Assembly: GCF_026627925.1 (NCBI RefSeq)
Contig: NZ_JAPNLE010000009.1
Span: 4,340,001-4,404,000 of the forward strand
Source of the DNA: Cupriavidus sp. D39
GTDB lineage: Bacteria > Pseudomonadota > Gammaproteobacteria > Burkholderiales > Burkholderiaceae
DNA: 64,000 nucleotides
Reading direction: 5' to 3'
Shown: in pieces, positions 9,258 to 18,631 of the stretch
Layout of the letters: each line of letters opens with the position of its first letter
How positions within the stretch are numbered: position 1 is the stretch's first letter
Notes under the pieces: model-generated
What the model was told of the DNA's origin: nothing
The model's input: only the letters and a program-made list of their open reading frames with translations
Databases searched by the model: none
Translations under genes and position numbers: made by a program

Positions 9258-9326
9258 GCCAGGCCGGCCTGCAGTCCGCCGAGATTCCATCTCCACACTT
9301 TTACGCCTACCCGAAAGGAAACACGC

Positions 9327-10493
9327 ATGAATATCCATGAGTACCAAGGCAAGGAAATCCTGCGCAAATACAATGTGCCGGTTCCGCGCGGCATCCCCGC
9401 GTTCTCGGTCGAAGAGGCCCTGAAGGCTGCTGAACAACTGGGCGGCCCGGTATGGGTCGTCAAGGCGCAGATCCACGCGGGCGGCCGCGGCAAGGGCGGC
9501 GGCGTGAAGGTGGCCAAGAGCATCGACGAGGTCAAGACCTACGCCACCAACATCCTCGGCATGACCCTGGTCACGCACCAGACCGGCCCGGAAGGCAAGA
9601 AGGTCAACCGCCTGCTGATCGAAGAAGGCGCCGACATCAAGAAGGAACTGTACGTCAGCCTGGTGGTTGACCGCGTTTCGCAAAAGGTCGCGCTGATGGC
9701 CTCCAGCGAAGGCGGCATGGACATCGAGGAAGTCGCTGCCCACAGCCCGGAAAAGATCCACACGCTGATCATCGATCCGTCGGCCGGCCTGCTCGACGCG
9801 GACGCGGACGACATCGCCCGCAAGATCGGCGTGCCCGACGCCAGCGTTGCCCAAGCCCGCCAGGCCCTGCAAGGCCTGTACAAGGCATTCTGGGACACCG
9901 ACGCCTCGCTGGCTGAAATCAACCCGCTGATCCTGACCGGCGACGGCAAGGTGATCGCGCTGGACGCCAAGTTCAACTTCGACTCCAACGCCCTGTTCCG
10001 TCACCCGGAAATCGTCGCCTACCGCGACCTGGACGAAGAAGATCCGGCTGAAATCGAAGCGTCGAAGTTCGACCTGGCCTACATCTCGCTGGACGGCAAC
10101 ATCGGCTGCCTGGTGAACGGCGCCGGCCTGGCCATGGCCACCATGGACACCATCAAGCTGTTCGGCGGCGAGCCGGCCAACTTCCTGGACGTGGGCGGCG
10201 GTGCCACCACCGAGAAGGTGACCGAAGCCTTCAAGCTGATGCTGAAGAACCCGAACCTGAAGGCCATCCTGGTCAACATCTTCGGCGGCATCATGCGTTG
10301 CGACGTGATCGCCGAAGGCGTGATCGCTGCATCCAAGGCCGTGTCGCTGTCCGTGCCGCTGGTCGTGCGCATGAAGGGTACCAACGAAGAGATCGGCAAG
10401 AAGATGCTGGCCGACTCGGGCCTGCCCATCATCGCTGCCGATACCATGGAAGAAGCTGCCCAGAAGGTCGTGGCTGCTGCCGCGGGCAAGTAA
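9327..10493 (+). CDS. sucC: Succinyl-CoA synthetase (ADP-forming), beta subunit
   Basis: SucC is the beta subunit of the citric-acid-cycle enzyme that turns succinyl-CoA, ADP and phosphate into succinate, CoA and ATP. The 388-residue product has the N-terminal ATP-grasp domain ([15 protein letters not shown] start, [16 protein letters not shown]) and the CoA-ligase domain with [19 protein letters not shown] and [25 protein letters not shown] ribosome site precedes the ATG. The length is that of the E. coli protein (388). sucD follows 81 bases downstream on the same strand, so the two are co-transcribed. Confidence 0.97.
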   Translation: MNIHEYQGKEILRKYNVPVPRGIPAFSVEEALKAAEQLGGPVWVVKAQIHAGGRGKGGGVKVAKSIDEVKTYATNILGMTLVTHQTGPEGKKVNRLLIEEGADIKKELYVSLVVDRVSQKVALMASSEGGMDIEEVAAHSPEKIHTLIIDPSAGLLDADADDIARKIGVPDASVAQARQALQGLYKAFWDTDASLAEINPLILTGDGKVIALDAKFNFDSNALFRHPEIVAYRDLDEEDPAEIEASKFDLAYISLDGNIGCLVNGAGLAMATMDTIKLFGGEPANFLDVGGGATTEKVTEAFKLMLKNPNLKAILVNIFGGIMRCDVIAEGVIAASKAVSLSVPLVVRMKGTNEEIGKKMLADSGLPIIAADTMEEAAQKVVAAAAGK

Positions 10494-10574
10494 GCCAGAC
10501 GCGAACACGAACGCCAGCAGCGCGCCGGGGCCAGGCCTTCGCGCGCTGCTTTGAGCCAAGCAAAGGATTACAGC

Positions 10575-11456
10575 ATGTCGATTCTGATTAATAAAGACAC
10601 CAAGGTCATCACCCAGGGCATCACCGGCAAGACCGGCCAGTTCCACACCCGTGGCTGCCGCGACTATGCCAACGGCAAGAACTGCTTCGTTGCCGGCGTG
10701 AACCCGAAGAAAGCCGGCGAAGACTTCGAAGGCATTCCCATCTACGCAAGCGTCAAGGATGCCAAGGCATCCACCGGCGCCACCGTGTCCGTGATCTACG
10801 TGCCGCCCGCAGGCGCCGCTGCCGCCATCTGGGAAGCCGTTGACGCTGACCTGGACCTGGTGGTCTGCATCACCGAAGGCATCCCCGTGCGCGACATGAT
10901 GGAGCTCAAGGACAAGATGGCCAAGGGCAACAAGAAGACCCTGTTGCTGGGACCGAACTGCCCGGGCCTGATCACGCCTGACGAAATCAAGATCGGCATC
11001 ATGCCGGGCCACATCCACCGCAAGGGCCGCATCGGCGTGGTGTCGCGCTCGGGCACGCTGACCTATGAAGCAGTGGGTCAGCTGACCGCGCTGGGCATGG
11101 GCCAGTCGTCGGCAGTGGGCATTGGTGGCGACCCCATCAACGGCCTGAAGCACATCGACATCATGAAGATGTTCAACGACGATCCCGAAACGGACGCCGT
11201 GGTCATGATTGGCGAAATCGGTGGTCCGGACGAAGCCAATGCGGCTTACTGGATCAAGGAAAACATGAAGAAGCCGGTAGTTGGCTTCATCGCTGGCGTG
11301 ACCGCGCCTCCGGGCAAGCGCATGGGCCACGCCGGCGCGCTGATCTCGGGTGGTGCCGACACGGCGCAAGCCAAGCTGGAAATCATGGAAGCCTGCGGTA
11401 TCAAGGTCACCAAGAACCCGTCGGAAATGGCTCGCCTGCTCAAGTCGATCCTGTAA
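10575..11456 (+). CDS. sucD: Succinyl-CoA synthetase, alpha subunit
   Basis: The 293-residue alpha subunit carries the CoA-binding Rossmann domain ([11 protein letters not shown] near the start) and the ligase domain. The phosphohistidine is in [14 protein letters not shown]. Other blocks seen are [12 protein letters not shown] and [11 protein letters not shown]. It pairs with SucC as an alpha2-beta2 cytoplasmic enzyme. The ATG at 10575, preceded by AAAGGATTACAGC, was chosen over an in-frame TTG at 10551 because family members begin [11 protein letters not shown]. Confidence 0.97.
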   Translation: MSILINKDTKVITQGITGKTGQFHTRGCRDYANGKNCFVAGVNPKKAGEDFEGIPIYASVKDAKASTGATVSVIYVPPAGAAAAIWEAVDADLDLVVCITEGIPVRDMMELKDKMAKGNKKTLLLGPNCPGLITPDEIKIGIMPGHIHRKGRIGVVSRSGTLTYEAVGQLTALGMGQSSAVGIGGDPINGLKHIDIMKMFNDDPETDAVVMIGEIGGPDEANAAYWIKENMKKPVVGFIAGVTAPPGKRMGHAGALISGGADTAQAKLEIMEACGIKVTKNPSEMARLLKSIL

Positions 11457-11542
11457 TACGGAAACGCAGCCTCCCGCCTCCGGGCGGGAAAGCTTGCCGG
11501 AGCCGGCGCGCTCGCATGACTGCGACCGCACGCCGGCCCTCG

Positions 11543-11568
11543 ATGCCCCCGCCTTCGTGCGGGGGCAT
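11543..11568 (+). terminator. Hairpin downstream of sucCD, probable terminator
   Basis: ATGCCCCCGC (11543-11552) and GCGGGGGCAT (11559-11568) form a strong 10-bp stem with a six-base loop. The following sequence is only weakly T-rich, so it may be a processing hairpin instead. A smaller hairpin at 11472-11489 (TCCCGCC, loop TCCG, GGCGGGA) precedes it. The rest of the 306-base sucD-terC gap shows no gene. Confidence 0.5.
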
Positions 11569-11762
11569 GTCATTCTGGCGTGCCGGTCACCTAGGGTATC
11601 TCCCGAGGCGCGTGACATGCCGATTGAAACCGAATCGAAAGCTTGATACGGTAAATCTTCATGTCTGAAGACTCAGACATGCGAAATTCCATCGGCGCCG
11701 CAGGTTTTGGCAGCGCTGTGTGGCGTTCGAATCATAATTTAAGAAACTCGAGGAGCTTTACC

Positions 11763-12458
11763 GTGGAACTGCTGTCCTCCACCGCCTTCTGGATCGCGTT
11801 GGGATCCATTATCCTGACCAACATCGTGCTCTCCGGCGACAACGCCGTGGTGATCGCGCTGGCCTCCCGCAACCTCCCGCCCGCCCAGCAGAAGAAGGCC
11901 ATCTTCTGGGGCAGCGCCGCCGCCATCATCATGCGGGTGGTGCTGACGGTAGCCGCGGTCAAGCTGCTGAGCCTGCCGTACCTGAAGATCGTCGGCGCCA
12001 TCCTGCTGGTCTACATCGGCGTGCAACTGCTCACCGGCGACGACGACGAAGAAGGCCACTCGGCCAAGGACAATATCTGGGCCGCGATCCGCACCATCCT
12101 GATCGCCGACCTGGTGATGTCGCTCGACAACGTGGTGGCCGTGGCCGCCGCCGCGCAGAAGGGACCCGAAGGCAGCCAGCTGATGCTGCTGATCCTGGGC
12201 CTGGGCCTGTCGATCCCCCTGATCGTGTTCGGCAGCACCATCCTGCTGAAGGTCATGGACCGCTTCCCCATCATCATCGTGCTGGGCGCCGCGCTGCTGG
12301 GCTACCTCGCGGGTGAAATGCTGGTCAGCGACCCGGTGGACGCCGCGTGGTTCGAGATGCATGTGCCGCATGCCCACCTGGTGTTTGGCGCGATCGGCGC
12401 CGCGCTGGTGGTGGTGGTTGGCAAGCTGCTGAATAAGCGAGCGCCACAGACGGCTTGA
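11763..12458 (+). CDS. TerC-family integral membrane protein
   Basis: The 231-residue product has about seven membrane helices. The TerC family's acidic motifs SGDNAVVIAL (first helix pair) and MSLDNVVAVAAAA are present. Family members have been linked to manganese export and tellurite resistance; which applies here cannot be told. A charged GDDDEEGHSAKDN loop faces the cytoplasm. I chose a GTG start at 11763 because AGGAG lies eight bases upstream and the protein then begins VELLSSTAFW, as in relatives; the longer ATG frame at 11661 has no ribosome site. I looked for a yybP-ykoY manganese riboswitch upstream and did not see one. Confidence 0.85.
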   Translation: MELLSSTAFWIALGSIILTNIVLSGDNAVVIALASRNLPPAQQKKAIFWGSAAAIIMRVVLTVAAVKLLSLPYLKIVGAILLVYIGVQLLTGDDDEEGHSAKDNIWAAIRTILIADLVMSLDNVVAVAAAAQKGPEGSQLMLLILGLGLSIPLIVFGSTILLKVMDRFPIIIVLGAALLGYLAGEMLVSDPVDAAWFEMHVPHAHLVFGAIGAALVVVVGKLLNKRAPQTA

Positions 12459-12504
12459 CGCGCTTTGTAGGGTAGGTGGCATCCCCGTTGGGGGCGCCGC
12501 CGGA

Positions 12505-12540
12505 AAAACGGGCGGCCCGGGAGCTGCCCGTTTTGTTTTT
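12505..12540 (+). terminator. Terminator after terC
   Basis: AAAACGGGC (12505-12513) pairs with GCCCGTTTT (12526-12534), followed by GTTTTT. It lies 47 bases beyond the terC stop. The A-rich left arm means it could also act leftwards. Confidence 0.8.
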
Positions 12541-12734
12541 GGGTTGCTGTGCATCCCATGGGGTGGATATGGCCGTGATGTCAGTGCGCTTTCAGACTGA
12601 CTTAAGCTAAAACATCGGTTTACTGACCCTCCGCGTCATACTTAGTGACAAAATTTGCGCCCGATCAACGCTCGGAATGGGCCTAAGTGGCGAAAATTGT
12701 CACCCGTCGACGAGCCATCAAGGCTTGCCGGCGC

Positions 12735-12750
12735 TGGCACGCTAAGTGCT
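12735..12750 (+). promoter_or_regulatory. Sigma-54-like promoter of pilA
   Basis: TGGCAC at 12735-12740 (-24) and GTGC at 12746-12749 (-12) match the RpoN consensus TGGCAC-N5-TTGC with one mismatch. The GG-to-GC spacing is correct at 12 bases. Transcription would start near 12761, leaving about 60 bases before the pilA ATG. Sigma-54 and PilR control of major pilin genes is known in Pseudomonas and related groups. The remaining upstream sequence back to 12541 shows no gene. Confidence 0.6.
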
Positions 12751-12819
12751 AAGAACTTACGGCATCACATGAAACAAAATGTTTCGATTTGTATCCAAAA
12801 TTCCTTCGAGGGGTCAATC

Positions 12820-13302
12820 ATGCAACAACGGGTTCAACAACTGAAAAAACTGGGCCGCCGAGCCCAGAAGGGCTTCACGCTGATCGAACTGATGATCGTG
12901 GTTGCGATTATCGGTATTCTGGCTGCGATCGCGATTCCGCAGTATCAGGATTATGTGACGCGTAGCCGTTGGACCGAAAACATTTCGTCGATTGCTGCGT
13001 TGAAGCAGGCCATCGCGGAATGTGCGCAGACGAACGCGCTGGCAGCGGGGGCAATTGCCGCTCCCTGCAATACCTCCGCGGCACTTGCAACTGCAGCGGG
13101 TGGTGGCTTTACCGCTATGCCGACACCGACCAATGGCACTGTGGACTATGGCGTTACCGCCGCTGGCGTAATCACTATTGTTGGGAAGCTTGCGTTAGCA
13201 ACCGGTGGTTGTACGGTGACGTTCACGCCGGCCGTCACCGCTTCCTCGGTGACATTCACGGCTGCGACTACTGTTTGCGGGAAGCCGCAGACAGGTGTGT
13301 GA
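12820..13302 (+). CDS. pilA: Type IV major pilin PilA
   Basis: PilA is the structural subunit of type IV pili. The 160-residue prepilin has a basic 18-residue leader ending in G. Cleavage and N-methylation by PilD at the following F gives the mature start [10 protein letters not shown], with the conserved E at position 5 and a hydrophobic helix to about residue 45. A pair of C-terminal cysteines (in TGGCTVTF and TTVCGK) probably makes the D-region disulphide loop; two more lie in the variable Ala/Thr-rich middle. The ATG at 12820 was chosen over the longer frame because GAGGGG precedes it. A sigma-54-like promoter lies upstream, and its own terminator has been split by the IS256 element. Confidence 0.92.
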   Translation: MQQRVQQLKKLGRRAQKGFTLIELMIVVAIIGILAAIAIPQYQDYVTRSRWTENISSIAALKQAIAECAQTNALAAGAIAAPCNTSAALATAAGGGFTAMPTPTNGTVDYGVTAAGVITIVGKLALATGGCTVTFTPAVTASSVTFTAATTVCGKPQTGV

Positions 13303-13397
13303 TTTAAGCTCTACTTGATCAGTAAAGAAAAAGCGCCTTCGGGGGGCCTGTACGGGATTTTGTGTGCAGGGCATAACATGTCGACAAGGAGCATGTA

Positions 13398-14648
13398 ATG
13401 CCACGCAAACCAAAGGCCATACCCAGGGACCTTCCGACCATCCCTAAGGAGCTGATCGATCAGTTCGTTAAAGGTCCGATGACTGCTGAGGCGGTGCAAG
13501 ACGCCGCCATGGCGTTCAAGAAGGCCCTGATCGAGCGGGCGATGGGCGCGGAGCTGGGCCATCACCTGGGCTACCCGGCGGGTGCCGAGCGCCCCGAGGA
13601 TGCAACCAACCAGCGCAATGGCTCCAGCGCCAAGACCGTGCTTACGGACACGGGACCCTTGCGGCTGGCGATCCCGCGCGACCGCGACGGCAGCTTCGCG
13701 CCCATCCTGATTCCCAAGCACGACCGGCGTTTTACTGGCTTTGACGACAAGATCATCGCCATGTATGCGCGCGGCATGACGGTACGCGAGATCCAGGCGT
13801 TCCTGGTCGAGCAGTATGGCACTGAGGTGTCGCCCGCGTTCATCAGCTCGGTAACGGATGCGGTCATGGAGGAAGTCACCGCCTGGCAGGCCCGTCCATT
13901 GGAGGTCATGTACCCGGTCGTGTTCTTCGACGCGCTGCGGGTCAAGATGCGCGAGGATGGCGTCGTGCGCAGCAAGGCGGTCTATCTGGCGCTGGGCGTG
14001 CTGCCCGATGGCACGCGTGACATCCTGGGCCTGTGGATCGAGACCACCGAAGGGGCAAAGTTCTGGATGAAGGTGTTCAACGACCTGAAGACGCGAGGCA
14101 CCCAAGACATCCTGATCGCGGTGACCGACGGCTTGAAGGGCATGGAGCAGGCCCTGAACGCGGTGTTCCCGAGCACGACACTGCAGACTTGTGTCGTGCA
14201 TCTGATACGCGGCAGCCTGGACTACGCGAGCTGGAAGGACCGCCGTGTGGTGGCGGCCGCGCTCAAGCCTGTCTACACGGCTGCCACGGTTGAGGCCGCC
14301 GAGGCGGCGCTGTTGGCCTTCGAGCAAAGCGACTGGGGCAAGCGCTACCCACCGATTGCAGCCTCCTGGCATCGCGCCTGGGACCGGGTGATTCCATTCT
14401 TTGCGTTCCCGCCGGCCATCCGCAAGATCATCTACACCACGAATGCCATCGATAGCATCAACGCGCAACTGCGTAAGATTATCAAGACCCGCGGGCACTT
14501 CCCGAGCGATGAAGCGGCCACCAAACTGCTGTGGCTAGCCTTGCGCAACATCACCGGCAAGTGGGGCAGCGCCACGCACGACTGGAAAGCCGCCATGAAC
14601 CAGTTCGCGATCCTCTACGAGGATCGCTTCACACAACCCCATCGCTGA
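13398..14648 (+). CDS. IS256-family transposase
   Basis: The 416-residue DDE-type (Mutator-like) transposase cuts and re-joins the element's ends. Seen are YPVVFFDALRVKMR with the first catalytic Asp, ILIAVTDGLKGMEQAL with the second, the CVVHLIRGSL block with the family's conserved C and H, and YTTNAIDSINAQLRK. Where many relatives have Glu in the last block (NAIES), this one has Asp; this variant is common in the family, so I do not infer loss of activity. The frame is intact and fills the element. An AAGGAG site precedes the ATG. Confidence 0.93.
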   Translation: MPRKPKAIPRDLPTIPKELIDQFVKGPMTAEAVQDAAMAFKKALIERAMGAELGHHLGYPAGAERPEDATNQRNGSSAKTVLTDTGPLRLAIPRDRDGSFAPILIPKHDRRFTGFDDKIIAMYARGMTVREIQAFLVEQYGTEVSPAFISSVTDAVMEEVTAWQARPLEVMYPVVFFDALRVKMREDGVVRSKAVYLALGVLPDGTRDILGLWIETTEGAKFWMKVFNDLKTRGTQDILIAVTDGLKGMEQALNAVFPSTTLQTCVVHLIRGSLDYASWKDRRVVAAALKPVYTAATVEAAEAALLAFEQSDWGKRYPPIAASWHRAWDRVIPFFAFPPAIRKIIYTTNAIDSINAQLRKIIKTRGHFPSDEAATKLLWLALRNITGKWGSATHDWKAAMNQFAILYEDRFTQPHR

Positions 14649-14662
14649 GATAGGATCAAAGG

Positions 14663-14700
14663 CCTGCCTGCCGGGCAGCCTGCCCGGCAGGCAGGTTTTT
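14663..14700 (+). terminator. Terminator inside the IS element
   Basis: A perfect 15-bp stem (14663-14677 with 14681-14695) has a GCC loop and is followed by five T. It lies 14 bases after the transposase stop codon and ends its transcript within the element. Confidence 0.9.
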
Positions 14701-14806
14701 AGCCTTGCACACAAAAATCCTGACACCCCCTTCGGGCGCTTTTTCTTTACCCAGTCCCCAAGCTATCATCCGCCTTCTGCCCCCAAGGCATAACAAGGCA
14801 CCCCAC

Positions 14807-16677
14807 ATGCTGCCCTCTCGGTCAGCCATCCCTCTCAGCTTCCTCGCCGTAGCCCTCACGCTGCCGCTGCTGGTCTCCCGGCACACGCTCCCGCTCGCCA
14901 CCTTCTACGGCGAATGGACCTCGGCATTGCTGTTCGCGCTCGCTGTCATCCTGCTGGGCGCCGCGGCGCTGCGGCAGGGCAGGAGCACGGCCTACAACGC
15001 TGCTCCCGCCCAATTCCCCTGGATCCTACTTTTCCCCCTCTGGCTGATCGCCACCGGCGTCACGCAAACGCTGACCGGCATGGCCGATGTGTCGGGCAGC
15101 CGGCTGATTACCGAGCTTTCGCTGGCCCTGGCTGGCGCGGTGATGTGGACAGCCTGGCGCCAGGGCCGTGCCGCGACGCCCGTGGAGCGCCAGACGATGG
15201 TCGATGTGCTGGCAATGGCCTGGCTGGTGGCCGGGTTGCTGGGCACGCTCGCACAGTGGGTCCAGGTATTCGGCCTGGAGCCCGACACGCTGGGGATGGT
15301 GTCCACTTACTTTTACGACGATAACCGCCGCCTGTGGGGCAATCTGAACCAGCCTAACCACCAGGCTACGGTTGCCGGGATCGCGCTGGCGGCGGGGGTC
15401 TGGCTGGCGGCTCGCGGGTGGCTGCGGGCGCCGGCCTGGCTGGCGGCGGCGTTGCTGCTGGTGAGCGGCATCGTGCTGTCCGGCTCGCGCACGGGCGTGC
15501 TGCATGTGGGGCTGGCTTCGATTTATGCGCTGGTCGCTGCCTGGCTGGCGCGGGGCGGGGCGGCGTTTGGCGGCCCGGGCGAGCTGGGTGGATTCGCGGG
15601 TGCCATGCAGCGCGCCGGCCACGCCGGGCGCAATCCCATGCGACGGCCTGCTGGGCTGGCGTTCGCCGCGGTGGCCATGGTGGCGCTGCTGCTGATCCTG
15701 CAGCCGGCGATCAAGAGCGCCGGGCAGGCAATGGACTGGCGCCTTTTCGATACCGTTGCGCAGATGCAGGGGGCCGACCAGCTCTCGTGGCGCGCCGCGA
15801 TGTGGACGCATGCGTGGGCGATGTTCCGCGCGCATCCGTGGCTTGGAGTGGGTTGGGGTGAATACGGCTGGGCACAGTTCCAGCAGCTCGCGCAGGTGGG
15901 CGTGAAGGTGGAGATGTCGCTGCATGCGCACAATGCCGTGCTGGACATGCTGGCCAAGACGGGCGTGATCGGCGCGGCGGGTGTGTTCCTGAGCCTGCTG
16001 GCATGGCTATGGCGCGTGGCGCGCCAGCGCTTGTGGCGCGGGGTGCGCCCGAGCGCGCGCAGACGGGGCTGGTGCTGGCCTGGCTGGCGATGCTGTGTGC
16101 GCATTCCATGCTTGAGTACCCGCTGCACTACCTGTATTTCGTGCTGCCGTTCTGCTTCTTGCTGGGCTGGCTGGAGCCATCGGGGTTCGGCCGCCTGCGC
16201 GTGCCGCGCGGGTTTGCCGTGCTGGCGGGCGTGGTATTCGCTGGCGTGGCGGCGGCCATCCTGGCCACCATGTGGCAGGACTACCGCCGTGCCGAGGCGC
16301 GCGAGTACGCGCGTGCCGAGCGCCGGGCCGCACTGCCGATGCCGAACTTCTGGTTCCGGCAAGCGGCCGCGTCGGACGCGATCGAGGAGGCGAAGATCAC
16401 GCCGGAGAACGCGGCGCAGTTGCTCGGGCCCCATATCGCCGCGGTGCACCTGCTGCCGACGCCGACGCTGATCTCGCGCACCGCCTGGCTGATGGCGCTG
16501 ACCGGTGACCCGGTACAGGCCCGTGCATGGCTGGAGCGCCTGCGCTTTTACTTCGCGGGGGATGAGGCTAACCAGTTCGCGGCCCTCGCCCAACGCTGCG
16601 CCGAAGTCGACGCCGCGGCGCGGCCGCGGGATTTCTGCGACTGGGTGCAGCTGCGCGCCAAACACAAAGCGGAGTGA
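14807..16677 (+). pseudogene. pglL: PglL/Wzy-type O-oligosaccharyltransferase, frameshifted as written
   Basis: PglL-type enzymes in the inner membrane move lipid-linked glycans onto periplasmic proteins, especially pilins. The N-terminal frame (14807 to about 16043) has many membrane helices and the PglL hallmarks WGNLNQPNHQAT, LSGSRTGVL, WLGVGWGEYGW and HAHNAVLDMLAKTG. The frame then switches: residues from LVLAWLAMLCAHSMLEYP to the end at 16677 lie one frame over. Adding one G to the four-G run at 16040-16043 restores a single protein of about 620 residues with a normal C-terminus. It lies next to pilA, as in Ralstonia, supporting pilin as substrate. I suspect a sequencing error, but a real knockout is possible. 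Confidence 0.82.
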
Positions 16678-16708
16678 GCGTCCCTGAGCAGGGCCGCGCT
16701 ACGCAGGG

Positions 16709-17244
16709 TTATTGCGGCGCGTAGCCCGGGGGCGGGGGCGGCGGATAGTAGTACGTCGGCGCTGCGGCAGGGCGCGGGACTGAGGCCATGCGCCCGTAGA
16801 CCGGTACCCGGTGGCCGCTTGCGTACATGCATTGCACATACGCGGCGTCGTACCGACGCTGGCTGCCGTAGCCGGCATATTGGGCATTGCCTGCCCCGAC
16901 CGCCGCGCCCGTGAGCAGGCCGACACCCGCGCCCACCGCCGCGCCCGAGCCGCCATTGAAAGCCGCCCCGGCCGCCGCGCCCAGCGCGGTGCCCACCACG
17001 GCGCTGCCTACCGCGCTATTGGTGGCCGCCTGGTTGGCGGTGACACCCCTACCTGGCCAAAGGCGTACTGGCGGCAGCTATTGTCGTCGGCCCGGAACTG
17101 GTCGAAGTTCTTGCCGGTGCCCGGCAGCACCATCACGCTGGGGCCGCTGGGCATCACGGCGCACCCGGCCAGCACCATCGCCGCGAGCGGCAGGCTCAGC
17201 AGGATTGGCAGGCTGGGGCGGTTGACGTGGTTAAGGACTTTCAT
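16709..17244 (-). pseudogene. Glycine-zipper lipoprotein, frameshifted as written
   Basis: The first part (17244-17008) has a signal sequence with lipobox (MVLAGC) and continues GPSVMVLPGTGKNFDQFRAD. The second part (from 16999) has a glycine-zipper region (VGTALGAAAGAAFNGGSG, then further GxxxG repeats), then YVQCMYASGHRVPVYG and a Tyr/Pro-rich tail. The two lie one frame apart; adding one base in the four-base C run at 17046-17049 joins them through VTANQAATNSAVGSAVVG. Such proteins are outer-membrane-anchored lipoproteins without a known biochemical activity. GAGGTG precedes the start. Confidence 0.78.
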
Positions 17245-17334
17245 CTCGGCACCTCGATACCTTGGTCTTCGATTGCGCGCCGCGCCGTGGGCGTTTCGGG
17301 CATTCAGCGTACCGGCCCTGTCAAGCGTCAGACG

Positions 17335-17784
17335 CTAGGCGGGTGGCTGTGCCGGCACCTTATGCCAGCCGCCGGGACAAGCCTTGATGTACGGGTAGTA
17401 GCCATCCGGCCGCGCGCAGCGATACCAAAACGCCTGCTGCTGGGGCACGGGTGCCGCTACACCGCCGCTGTCCATTTCCATCGTGTCGTCCTGGCCCTGC
17501 TCGATGTATTGCGGCGGCGACGCAGGTGCCCCGACGACGGCGGGACCATAGGCGTAGCCGGGCGGGTAGTAGTACGGGTAGGGGTAGCCCCACCCGTATC
17601 CGTAGCCAAATCCGGGACCGATGTAGACGCCTACGCTGCTGTGCCAGCCACCATGCCAGCCACCGCCGCCGTGCCATCCGCCACCACCGTGCCAGCCGCC
17701 GCCGCCTCTTCCCGCCAGCGCGGTACCGCTCGCGCCCAGCGCTGCCAACACCAGCAAGAGCTGGCCAACCCTACGCCCGTTCAT
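17335..17784 (-). CDS. Secreted Gly/Trp/His-repeat protein
   Basis: The 149-residue product has an N-terminal signal peptide (QLLLVLAALGASGTALA). Three copies of GGGGWHG follow, then a Tyr/Pro/Gly-rich stretch and a conserved-looking C-terminus with WYRCARPDGYYPYIKACPGGW, where two cysteines could form a disulphide. Similar C-termini occur in small secreted proteins of Burkholderiaceae with no assigned role. The His-rich repeats could bind metal; that is only a guess. The ATG at 17784 has AAGGTGGG just upstream. It shares the strand with the glycine-zipper lipoprotein gene. Confidence 0.65.
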   Translation of the reverse strand: MNGRRVGQLLLVLAALGASGTALAGRGGGGWHGGGGWHGGGGWHGGWHSSVGVYIGPGFGYGYGWGYPYPYYYPPGYAYGPAVVGAPASPPQYIEQGQDDTMEMDSGGVAAPVPQQQAFWYRCARPDGYYPYIKACPGGWHKVPAQPPA

Positions 17785-18022
17785 GTTGCCCACCTTGGAT
17801 CGACGCGGAACGTGGTCCCGCTGGCGGCGCAGTTCGCGCCCCTAGATTGCATTGAATACCAATTTGCCGTAGCCCGCGATGTGACGCCTGCTGGCGAAAT
17901 GCGGCGTTACGCTTGTTACAGCGGAAGCGGCTCTGACGTAAGACTGTGTCAGGTTTGGTAAGAAAGGCGGCTCGCGGCGGCGATGCGGATCAGGCACATG
18001 CGGCGCGTGCCGGGCGTCCTGC

Positions 18023-18502
18023 TCAGGTGCCTGAGACCCAATCCCCCGACTTGCCTCCATGCTTCTCCAGCAGCTTCACGTCGCCCATCACCATGCCGCG
18101 GTCGACCGCCTTGCACATGTCGTAGATGGTCAGCAGCGCCACCTGCACGCCGGTCAGCGCTTCCATCTCCACACCGGTCTGGCCATGGGTTTCGGTGCGC
18201 ACGGTGCAGCGGATGGTGGCGCTGGCCTCGTCCAGCGTGTAGTCCACCGCCACCTTGGTGAGCGAGATCGGGTGGCATAGCGGAATCAGGTCGGAGGTGC
18301 GCTTGCTGGCCATGATGGCGGCCACGCGCGCAATGCCTAGCACGTCGCCCTTCTTGGCCGTGCCGTCGCGCACCAGCGCAAAGGTGGCGGGCAGCATGGT
18401 GATGGTGCCGGTGGCGATGGCCACGCGGTGGCTGTGCGCCTTGGCGCCGACGTCGACCATATGGGCTTGTCCGGCGGAATCGAAATGGGTGAGCTGGCTC
18501 AT
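18023..18502 (-). CDS. moaC: Cyclic pyranopterin monophosphate synthase
   Basis: MoaC makes cyclic pyranopterin monophosphate from the cyclic dihydro-GTP product of MoaA, the second step of molybdenum cofactor synthesis. The 159-residue length is standard. Active-site residues are in place: K51 in the TAKKGD block, H77 in IPLCHPIS, and D128 and K131 in [12 protein letters not shown], with [13 protein letters not shown] between. It starts at 18502 ([11 protein letters not shown]); a much longer open frame extends upstream but is an antisense shadow of the M48 protease gene. That gene is transcribed divergently, 129 bases away. Confidence 0.95.
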   Translation of the reverse strand: MSQLTHFDSAGQAHMVDVGAKAHSHRVAIATGTITMLPATFALVRDGTAKKGDVLGIARVAAIMASKRTSDLIPLCHPISLTKVAVDYTLDEASATIRCTVRTETHGQTGVEMEALTGVQVALLTIYDMCKAVDRGMVMGDVKLLEKHGGKSGDWVSGT

Positions 18503-18631
18503 GGCGTGGACCTGGCGGATGGCGGGAATGAATGCGTGACGGATGCGCTTGCCGCGCATGCCGGGGCAGTGCGTGGCAAGACCGGGCGACGCCCGATGGG
18601 AATGGCTTGCGCAGGCCGCTATCATAGCAAC

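Larger units (their letters stand above)
13344..14728 (+). mobile_element. IS256-family insertion sequence, complete
   Basis: The 1385-bp element has imperfect terminal inverted repeats: left GGGCCTGTACGGGATTTTG onward and right (reverse complement) GGGTGTCAGGATTTTTG onward, both running into GTGTGCA and then GGC. It is flanked by 8-bp direct repeats CCTTCGGG at 13336-13343 and 14729-14736, the duplication size normal for this family. It carries one transposase gene and its own terminator. The intact ends and duplication suggest a recent insertion. Confidence 0.88.
13322..14750. terminator. pilA terminator split into two arms by an IS insertion
   Basis: The 16 bases at 13322-13337 (GTAAAGAAAAAGCGCC) and at 14735-14750 are perfect reverse complements. 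Joined with one copy of the 8-bp duplication CCTTCGGG they give a 16-bp stem closed by a C(TTCG)G tetraloop. The left side is A-rich and the right side T-rich, the form of a bidirectional terminator. The IS256-family element sits exactly in the loop. Confidence 0.8.

Noticed and set aside
11569-11762. A yybP-ykoY manganese riboswitch before terC
   Set aside because: TerC genes often carry one, but I could not find the conserved core sequence or matching helices in the leader.
13322-13344. Two separate terminators flanking the IS element
   Set aside because: Each arm alone cannot fold; the two are perfect complements and only make a hairpin once the IS is removed.
13398-14648. Transposase inactive because the last DDE residue is Asp
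   Set aside because: NAIDS in place of NAIES is, as far as I recall, common in active-looking IS256 relatives, so it is not evidence of inactivity.
16040-17049. Loss of pglL and of the lipoprotein gene read as real pseudogene formation
   Set aside because: Both breaks are single-base losses in runs of four, matching the same defect in unrelated genes across the window, so error is the better explanation.
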